In this document: positions 46,881-55,700 of the stretch, piece after piece
Layout: each line of letters opens with the position of its first letter
Position numbering within the stretch: the stretch's first letter is position 1
NCBI RefSeq assembly: GCF_001640805.2
Contig: NC_066853.1
Span: forward strand, 21,413,242 to 21,477,241
Source of the DNA: Lates calcarifer
Lineage: Eukaryota > Chordata > Actinopteri > Centropomidae
Direction of reading: 5' to 3'
DNA: 64,000 nucleotides
The notes under the pieces: generated by a model
What the model saw: only the letters and a program-made list of their open reading frames with translations
The model's database searches: none
Told to the model about the DNA's origin: nothing
Made by a program: the position numbers and the translations under genes

Positions 46881-49800
46881 GTGAGTGAGTGGTTTATGTT
46901 ATTGTTGTAACCGTTCAACAAGACGTTGGTGATTGCTGATGTCTAAGGGTGAGTCGGAGATGTTGTGGTTGGGGGAGATTGGATCGACGGGATAAAATCA
47001 CGTAGAGGGACTACGTATCAAAGATGGCGGAATGTCAGTTTTTTACAGCAAGTAGCCGTATTTATAAAAGTTCTGAACAAAAATAAGTTCGGCGTAACTG
47101 AAAAGTTACACATCGGTATCTAGATATTAGTTCAGGCATTTATTATGGGTATTTCTAGTTATACTTTTTTTTAATTGACTGGTTTTTTGCATATGTTTTT
47201 TTTGTTTGTTTTGCGCCTGATAACAACAGGGTGCGTTACCGCCATCTAGTGATACGGGCGGTGAATTGGCTCTAAAGGAAATTTTGTAAACTATGCAATT
47301 TGAATTAAAAGTATGGTTTATGAAGCAGTTTCTTTGTCAACTTTCCCTTTCTCTTTCCTCAAGTGATTTACTGCTTTATCCCCCTGAGTAGGAAACGAGT
47401 TGTTAATTAATAATTAGTTCATCAATTTATTGGTAACTGCTGATAATCAATTAACCATTTTTTTGAGAGAAATGAGTAACATTCGTCGGTTACAGCTAGT
47501 TTGTCTCATATGATAGTAAACTGAAGATGTTGAGATTTAAGACCAAGGGTTGGAAAAAAAACAAAAACAAACAAACAAAAAAAAAAAAAAAAAAACAGGA
47601 AGTTTGAAGATGTCAGGTGTTTCTTCGTCTTCTTCTTCTTTCTTTCTTCTTTTTATTAGCAAACCAATTAACTGAGAAATAATTGGCAGAAATATGAAAA
47701 TGAGTGGTTACAGCCCTAGTCATAAAAGTAATCATAGCTTGTATTAACATGTTTATTTGACCCAAAAGTTAAATTCAAACTCCAACACTCTTCTGTCACA
47801 GGTCCAGTGGTGTTATTCAACAATAATAATAATTATAATAATGTATCTGGAAAATGCCTCTTGGTTACTTGTCTTCATGTTATTTGACTGTGAAGCAGTT
47901 GTTGAGTGTGTGCTTTGCTGATGTTAAGTCTAAATACAGTCTACCCGTAAAGAGCCTCATCCTCCAGATTAGTTGTGATCTGATAAAGTATTATGCTAAA
48001 GTTATTGTAGTACTAAGTGAATTATATTTGATCATCAGTTGAAAGCCTTATAAGGCAATAATCACTGTTTAGTATGATGGTTTGATATTATCCTGCAATC
48101 ATACCACCTGTTTATATTAAATTTTACCCGTTCATAGTAAGTATTAATTTGACAGATTTTGTTAGCAGTTGGTATCAACATCAGATTATTTTATTTAAAA
48201 GATCTGTCATAATAAATGGTGATGATGGCCTTATTTCCTCACAGCCAGATTTTGACAGTATCGTGGAAATGTTGGCACGAGAGGCAACAAGAAAGATCAG
48301 TGCCATTTTCTCCCAACTGTCCTCACTGCTGCACATCGAAAACAAGACTCTGTCGACCAAAGTGGGACAGCTGGAGAACGAGCTGAAGACTATGACTGAA
48401 AACTATGAAAATGCCAGAATGTGGAGAGAGAATGTCCTGAACGGCTGCCCGGTCCTGTTTGAGCAGAGTGGGTTGATTTTCACCTTGAAGCCATTTGGGA
48501 AGTTAAAAAGAAAAACAGATGAAGTGACAGAGGGAGTAACCAAATCATCGCCTGCTGCTGGGATGCAGAGTGCGTGTGATGCTGGTAAGTTTCCATTAAA
48601 TGAGGAAACCACACAAAAACATGAAACCTGAATATTGCAAGCAGGGAAGTCAGGATGACTGAGTGAGTATGTGGTCTACAAAAAGAAATAACATCTGTAA
48701 TTACAGCAAATTGGAATTAAAATGACATTCAAAGCAGTGACACTATTTATTGAAGCAGGTCAGGTGTTCTCATTAATTTGTAATCGTAGAAAAATTGCAT
48801 CTCCCTTTGCAAATATGGAGAATAATATGCACATAAAATTCTGTATATTACTCTGCATTTCTCTGCATTACTGCAACTCACTTCTCATAAACATAATGCA
48901 AAGATTTAAGGATAACAACTGTAGCACACAGATCAAATAACTACCATAGTACAGTGACCATGCAGTGATTAAATTTATATGTAATAAAGGACAGAGCAGG
49001 GAACCCACAAATACATACAAATAGGACAGTGCAACACATTTATTTGCTGTTGTTTTTGCTGTTTCTAGAAAAGAGTAGTTGAACCTGTGAAGATCTGATA
49101 GAAAAGTGTTCTCTGTGAAACCATGTTTTTAGCACTTGTGGAAGTAGCAGTGTTTAAGAGTGCTATGATTTAACCGCATCAGAAAATATTATTATCATCA
49201 AGTTTTAGAGGAAACTTAGACTCAGACAGATGATTCTGTATTATTACTAGGAACAGAGCATTTGCAGTATTTGTTATTTGTTTGTATTCTTGACTATTAA
49301 TTTCTTGTTCAGATGGTGGAGAGGCAACGAAGGAGGTGAATTCTGAAGCTGAGTCCTCACCAGCAACTAGACATGGTGATTTTAAATAGTAATAAAAATT
49401 ACATATAATACAAGACTCCAGTAAACGTGTGAATAAAGTGTAAATACATTACATGATGTGTGGTCCAACATTTCAAATCCGAACATAATCTTTATTCCTT
49501 ATGTAAGTTATCATATGTAATCAGTCATTACTCTACAACTGGAAGATGATTGTAGCAGTTAACTGTGGCTTCAGAAACTCAGCATTTTCTGTTCTTTCAA
49601 GTGATGATTACATGTATCAAAACTTTTCCTTTTACCATAACAAAAAAATCCAGCTTTTGGCTCTGTAGTGCTGTTACTCTGGACCTCTGTGGTAACTTCT
49701 ATCTTTTACGCTCCTGTCTAGATGCTGCAGAAGATTGTTCAACTACGAACGTGACAGAAACCAAAAACACTCACAGCCAAATCACACAGGAAGCAGAAGT

Positions 49801-51196
49801 CCAGAAGAAAGGGAGGATGTTTGTATGCGAAGTGTGTAACAAGAGCTTCAGCCGGCAGTTTCATCTGATGAAGCACATGAACACTCACAAAGAGCAGAGG
49901 CCTTTCGCCTGCAACCAGTGTTCGAGAAAATTCAGGAATACGTCAACCTTTGAGTACCACCTGCTGCGCCACGAGGAGAAGAAGTATGCCACCTTCAAGT
50001 GTCAGCTCTGTGACAAGACGTTCAAAACAAAAATGCATCTGAAGACCCATCAGCTCGTGCACACAGACACGAGACCGTTCATCTGCTCCACCTGTGGGAA
50101 GGCCTTCAAAACTAAGCACAACCTGCAGGCTCATCAGGTGGTCCACACCACCGAAAAGCCACACAAATGCTTGGAGTGCGGGGAGAGTTTCAGGTACGCC
50201 TTCACCCTGCAGTGCCACAAAAGCATTCATACTGGAGAGCACCCGTACAAATGCACAGAGTGCGGCAAGGCTTTTATAAAGAGGAGGTCACTGAGGACGC
50301 ACCAGTCTGTCCACAGAGGGAAAACGTTTACGTGCGAGACGTGTGGAGCAGGTTTCACTCTTCAACACAACCTAAAGAGACACATTCGCATCCACACTGG
50401 TGAGAAACCGTTCAAATGTAAAGTCTGCGGGAAGAGCTTCATTCAGGACAACAAGCTGAAAGCACACATGCTTCTTCACGGTGCTTCAAAGTCGTTCATG
50501 TGCGACCTGTGTGGAAAGACTTTTCTGTACAACTGCCAGCTGCAGAAACACCAGAAAGTAATTCATGATGAGAGACATGGGCAGGTCATCAGAAGACGAA
50601 CTCGGGAGCGAGGTAACCGCAGAGTTATCTGTCGACGGGACAGAACAACAGTAGATGTGACACCGTTCAGCTGCAAGACCTGCCGCAAGGGCTTCGACAC
50701 TGCGAGTTCACTGAAAAGACACGAGCTGATCCACACAGGTCAGACACAATACAGCTGCCAAACATGCGGGAAGTCCTTTTTCTACAAAGCCACATACGAC
50801 TACCATCAGCGGATCCACTCAGGAGAGAGGCCATTTGGTTGCGACGTGTGCGGGAAGAGGTTCATCATCCGACAGGCTCTGAAGTCCCACGAACTGCAGC
50901 ACTCTGGAGAGAAGCCACATAAATGCGAGCAGTGCGGCAAGGCCTTCAGGATCTACACAAACTACCTCAGACACTTACGGATCCACACAGGGGAGAAGCC
51001 GTACGAGTGTGAAGTTTGCGGGATGAGGTTCAGGCAGCTCGGACACGTCAAGTTTCACATGCAGGTCCACACAGGAGAAAGACCGTACTCTTGCAGCAGC
51101 TGTGGACTTGGATTTTCAGATTCAAGGCTGCTGAAGAGACATAACTGTGCTGACAAATATCAGAAAATGCTAGGGAACACACTCACAACATCCTGA
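46767..51196 (+). CDS. C2H2 zinc-finger protein 2 (15 fingers, 663 aa, 4 exons)
   Basis: Exons 46767-46880, 48245-48584, 49313-49375 and 49722-51196 join in phase. ATG 46767 has A at -3. Residues 1-38 and 39-95 form the shared N-terminal module, with heptads in LSTKVGQLENELKTM. Residues 96-185 are a low-conservation linker with a basic FGKLKRKTDE stretch. From about residue 199 there are 15 C2H2 fingers. Finger 9 has HX4H spacing and is followed by a long basic linker (RRRTRERGNRR). The last finger is C2HC. It is a tandem paralogue of gene 1: its fingers 3-15 align one-to-one with gene 1 fingers 5-17. No known effector domain is seen. Nuclear DNA binding is inferred. Confidence 0.9.
47021..47030 (+). 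promoter_or_regulatory. YY1-like site, zinc-finger gene 2 intron 1
   Basis: AAGATGGCGG, a strong YY1 core, 141 bp after exon 1. Confidence 0.5.
47400..47725 (-). mobile_element. Dispersed repeat family A, copy 6
   Basis: AATAATTAGTTCATCAATTT, GGTAACTGCTGATAATCAAT, CATATGATAGTAAACTGAAG and GAGTGGTTACAGCCCTAGTC. An A-run and a CTT-rich run have expanded inside it (47560-47655). Confidence 0.6.
48245..48584 (+). CDS. Zinc-finger gene 2, exon 2: second helix and coiled coil
   Basis: 113 codons plus 1 nt, after ATTTCCTCACAG and before GTAAGT. It encodes EATRKISAIFSQLSSLLHIE, then a heptad stretch and a basic linker. Confidence 0.88.
49313..49375 (+). CDS. Zinc-finger gene 2, exon 3: short acidic linker
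   Basis: 63 nt after TTCTTGTTCAG and before GTGATT, phases 1/1. It encodes GGEATKEVNSEAESSPATRH. Since it is a multiple of three it could be skipped without a frameshift. Confidence 0.7.
49722..51196 (+). CDS. Zinc-finger gene 2, exon 4: all 15 fingers
   Basis: 2 nt plus 491 codons with TGA, after CTCCTGTCTAG. The open frame extends upstream into the intron, but the acceptor at 49720-49721 fits the phase of exon 3. Confidence 0.93.
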
Positions 51197-51520
51197 AACT
51201 AAACTGCAGTAAGACACTTAACTGCTGCAGACCTTAAGTTGTAATTTACTGTCAGGACTTAACAGTCAGTCCTGAAATGACCTGGATATTTAAAGAAGTC
51301 TAGAACCAAAATAGACAAGGGAAACTTTGAAGTGTCCTCAACTAAAAATAACAACCGACAACCGATCCATCATTTGATCCACTTCAGACTCGACAGGGAC
51401 TTGAGAAGTTCATACTAACAACAAGAAGTGCTGTAAATATTACTGCTCCTTTTTTATTGTTGCTCACAGTCTATGAGGCAGACACAATGCCATATTGTTG
51501 CTTCCCATAAAAACGTTCAA

Positions 51521-51526
51521 AATAAA
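51521..51526 (+). promoter_or_regulatory. Poly(A) signal of zinc-finger gene 2
   Basis: AATAAA about 325 bp after the stop. A second lies near 51665. Confidence 0.5.
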
Positions 51527-51689
51527 ACTAAAGCTCAAATCACACTGATAAATTGAAGCAATATTTGCAATATTACATGGACTACTTCCTCACCTCCTTT
51601 TATTTCCCTAAAAAAGACAATCCATGGTCAAAACATCATCAGTCATGTCCATAAGAAGTGGGAATAAAACAGTAGTGTGTAGTAGTGTT

Positions 51690-51890
51690 GTTGATTGATT
51701 TAGTTGAGAAATGTAACTGGTAACAATTTTTATAAATGATAAATCCTAGGTTTTGTCACTATTTGCTCTTTCAATTGAAGCAATTTGAATGTGTTAACAT
51801 GAGCTTCAGGGAATAATGATGGAGATATCTCACTATTTTCTGACATTTTAAACAGTCATTTTAAAGAGAATAATTGTCTGACCCACTGAT
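51690..51890 (-). mobile_element. Dispersed repeat family A, copy 7 (weak)
   Basis: GATTGATTTAGTTGAGAAAT, CTCACTATTTTCTGACATTT and GAGAATAATTGTCTGACC follow the reverse-orientation order. Confidence 0.45.
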
Positions 51891-52597
51891 AACAGAAGTT
51901 CCTAGCAATGTTGATGCTTTTATGAAGCTCAGAGTAACATCAAGAGACTTTGTGATGGTAATTGTAAATAAAAATGAAACCATATATTGTCTTTTAGTGT
52001 AAAATAATCCACATATTGTTAAATATTATTTCCATGATTATAAAGGACACATGCCAGATGGACAGAACCCCATCAGACATTTGTTACTTTTCTCCTCCTC
52101 TCTCCTCTTTCCTCTATTATAAAGGTAGAAACAGTCTGACAGTATTAGACCTTTTTATGTGCATCAAATAATCATAATAAAAAAACTCATAATAGTTTGT
52201 TCATTATTAGACAAAAAAAAAGAAAAAAATAGTCCATAGTGAAGATCCCTATAACGGTTCTTTCACTCTTACTGTATTTTCTTTGCCATACTTTATTATT
52301 TGGGAATTATTTCTGGTGTTTTATCTCATATCATATTAGTCTTAATTCGTGGTTCCCATCCTAGAGGTTGAACTGGCTTCGTGGTGCAGGTCCCAGGGGA
52401 CCTTAGTTTAGTGCACGTGCTTTTATTTTGAAAAACGCGACCGGGAAGAAGAAGGTCGGATCCGTGTTGTGAGTGGTACGATTTTTTTTCTTTTTTTTCA
52501 CTATATCGTCAATATTGTAGCTCCGAAAGCTATTTGCTTTCAGTATAAAATCACCGGACAGCCACAGTAGTCACAGCTGACATATCAATTCGTCAGC

Positions 52598-52711
52598 ATG
52601 TCAGATTTGGAGGCTCAGGTGAGCTCCATTTTGGAGATAATGGTCAATGCGACTGTCACAGAAATGACCAAAGTTACGGCTGAAAACATTCACGGATGCT
52701 CGGAAGAAAAG
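52598..52711 (+). CDS. Zinc-finger gene 3, exon 1: N-terminal helix
   Basis: 38 codons, phase 0, before GTACGT. It encodes [18 protein letters not shown], aligning with SIMETVIKTAVDV of gene 2. Confidence 0.85.
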
Positions 52712-55700
52712 GTACGTTAAGCTAACTTAATGGTTACATTCGGTGAACTGAATGTGAACGGTGATGTTGTTATTGTTGTTATTGTTGTTGTTGTTTCTGG
52801 TTCAATCCTCCTCTCTGTGTTGACGCTCCCTCCCAGACAACCAGCTGATCATAGAAATAGAAGAGCTAGCTAGCTGCTTTAGTCAGCTTTTAACGACTAA
52901 ACTCTGTTTACTACTGACAGCAGGTCTTATATGCACAGCGGGTCGTATATTCTGAGTGAATACATTTTAACATGCAAGAGTGAACGATCGGATACCACAA
53001 CAACTGAAAAGAATCCATTTTCGGTCGCCATTTTGAGTAGGACAGCAGGCCCAGGCCTATCTATTTGCTGTATGTCTAGAAACGTTTCCAGCTACAGGTT
53101 TCGCTTATCATTACCTGTCAGGACCACGATCAATTTGTCAGTCAATATTTTAAAACTGCTGTGATTATAAGATGTCTGACTAAAACGCAGGCGCAATTTT
53201 TAAAATGTATTTAACTAATATGAATAATTGATAATATTTTAACATACTTTATACTTCTACTCAGTGATGGAAAGTACATTTACTCGAGTACTGTAGATAT
53301 ATACCACATAAGATAAAATAAGAATAGTCCTAATTGGTCCTATAGTAAGAAAATATTAACAATATAATAATATTGTATTATTTCACCATATCCTCATGAT
53401 CATTTCATTGTATCTTCCTGAAATATATGATAGGATTAATAAGCTCTTTCCCTTTTTACAAGTGCATTGTATTGATATGAAATGAGTTGATCATATTTCA
53501 AGTTGGAAAATCATTTTAGATTCCCAGACTGTGCCTGTTACTCTCCCTGATTATCTGAAACAGTCCATTCATTTTTCACCCTTCATTCTGCTGGTGAGTA
53601 TTCACCCAGTCCCTCTAACAGGGGTCTGTATTGTTCCCATCAGGTGATCCAGTTCAATGTCTTCATGACGTCTCTGGCTCGAGAAACTGTGGAGAAGATC
53701 TGCCAGCTTTTCCATGAATGTTCTTCTCTGCTGCGGTTAGAAGTACGTCACTCGACTGCATTTATATGTTCGTCTATAGAAGCCCCGTTACAGTCATCAT
53801 CTACAGTCAGGTTTTCTTATTGCATCCTTATCTAGTGTTATCAGCAAATGGATGACATAATATCATAATGACAGCATAGTGCAGCATGTTGTAATGATAC
53901 TGAAGTTTGTTTCTAGTTCATGCTCATGTTTGTTACACCGAAATTAAGAAAGAAATTTGAAATGTATCCGTACATGACATGCATTTTTTCAGATATGGTA
54001 CCACATGCTCTGCAGGGTCACTAATTTATCTGTGTAAGAAGGAACGACATTGATAGAACTTATGTCTTCCTACATAGACCTTTTTATAAAGATGTTTTTG
54101 GGCTGCAACTGATACTTACTGATCTGATACTTACTTAATGATACTTACACTGATACTTCATTTTCTCAATTAATCGCTTAAGAAATAGTTTGGTCTATAA
54201 AACATCAGAAAATTTCCATTACAATTTCCAAAAGTTCCTTAAATTGCTGTTTTATTCCAACCAATAGTCTAAAAGGCAAAGATATCACTGTGACATGAAA
54301 GAAAAGACAAATGACTTCAGTGGTTAGTCAACTTTCACCTAATCACCTAATCATATAATCGTTTTAGCTTTAGATGTTCCACAGTATTGGTCCGTTCCCA
54401 GGCAAGTGCTGATTTTGAATCTGGCCAATATCAAGAATAAATGCCACAATGCACTAAAATCTGAGCAAATCTCAGCATGTGAGCACTTTATAAACAGTGT
54501 GAAAAATATCTTACAGTCATATTGTCATATTGCCCGAGCCTAGTGTTAAACAACATAGATACACACACAATAAATCCTGATTTGTCTTGATTTTTATTTA
54601 AAAAGCTTGTGTGTTTTTGTTCTGTAGGTGTCGCAGGGTGTGGCAGAGATTGAGGACCTGAGGAAGAGGCTGGAGGTGGCAGAGGCGGAGCTGAAGCTGG
54701 TGTTAGAAGGCAGCAGAGGTCAGAACGAGGCAGAGGAGCTGGCAGAGGGAGGCAGCAGACAGAAGGAGGGCAGGAGGGCTCCGACAAGTGGAGCAGAAGG
54801 AGAGACTGTCCAGACCGGCCACCGCTCAGGGAGGAAGAGTCGCAGAGGTGATGAGTCTTGTCCTTTCACTGTGTTGTTTTTTCTCAACTAAACACTGAGC
54901 GATAAATCAGGAGTGTTGCCTATATCATCACAAATGTTGAATGTTAGTGAGTAGGAGAACTTGGTTAAAAAAAAATCAGGTTATAAAGCTCAAATGACAT
55001 TGTTTTTCCTCCTCTTAACACTGTAACAGAGGCTACACAGATCAGTCTATACCAAAAGGAAGCTGACACAGTAGTGTGCTGTGACTGAAAATTGGTTCAT
55101 GTCTCCACTGTCTTTGCTCTCTGTCTTCCTTGTACTTGATCTGATCAAGCAGAAATAGCCATAAAAGTACTAATAAATAACTTCTTGAATTTTCACAGTT
55201 GTGGCTGGTGGTGATACAGGAGTGAAAAGGTCACCTATAATTCATCTGTGGAAAGGCAGAACTTATGAGGTAAATTCCTGTCTTGTCTCACACTGATGCT
55301 CATCCTCTGTTGAGGCTGAACTGGGTTTTATTTGGTCTCTTTTTCTCATTTCCTGTTCTTTCCCTCGCGCTACATTAACATTTATTAATGACAGCTGATG
55401 AACCAGAGTAAATAAGCAAATGTCAGAGACTGATACTTAAGCTGTTTGTACGTTTTTTTAAAAGTGATGTTATTTTTATATGGATTTATGGTTATGGTTT
55501 TATTAGTAAACCATATCGCCAAAAATATGTGGACACCCAAACACTTCACCTTTATGTGACTGTTGAACATGGGTATAAATCTGCTGCGGTAACAACTCAT
55601 TTATCTGTCAAGGCTCTCTACAATAAGTCTTCCCCCCAGAGTATCATCTGAAATACCAGTGTATTGGAATTGTGAGGACTGGACTGAACAATGGAAACAA

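Larger units (their letters stand above)
46881..49721 (+). other. Introns of zinc-finger gene 2
   Basis: Intron 1 (1,364 bp) has a YY1-like site (47021-47030) and a reverse-oriented dispersed repeat (47400-47725) with an A-run inside. Introns 2 (728 bp) and 3 (346 bp) show nothing distinctive. Confidence 0.7.
51197..52597. other. 3' UTR of zinc-finger gene 2 and promoter of gene 3
   Basis: AT-rich. It includes a reverse-oriented dispersed repeat copy (51690-51890). The last 230 bp become GC-richer, with AAAACGCGACCGGGAAGAAG, as expected of a CpG-containing promoter. No TATA box is convincing. Confidence 0.6.

Noticed and set aside
49565..49721. Upstream extension of the zinc-finger gene 2 finger exon
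   Set aside because: Open by chance into the intron. The acceptor at 49720-49721 fits the phase of the preceding exon, and the extension has no similarity to gene 1.
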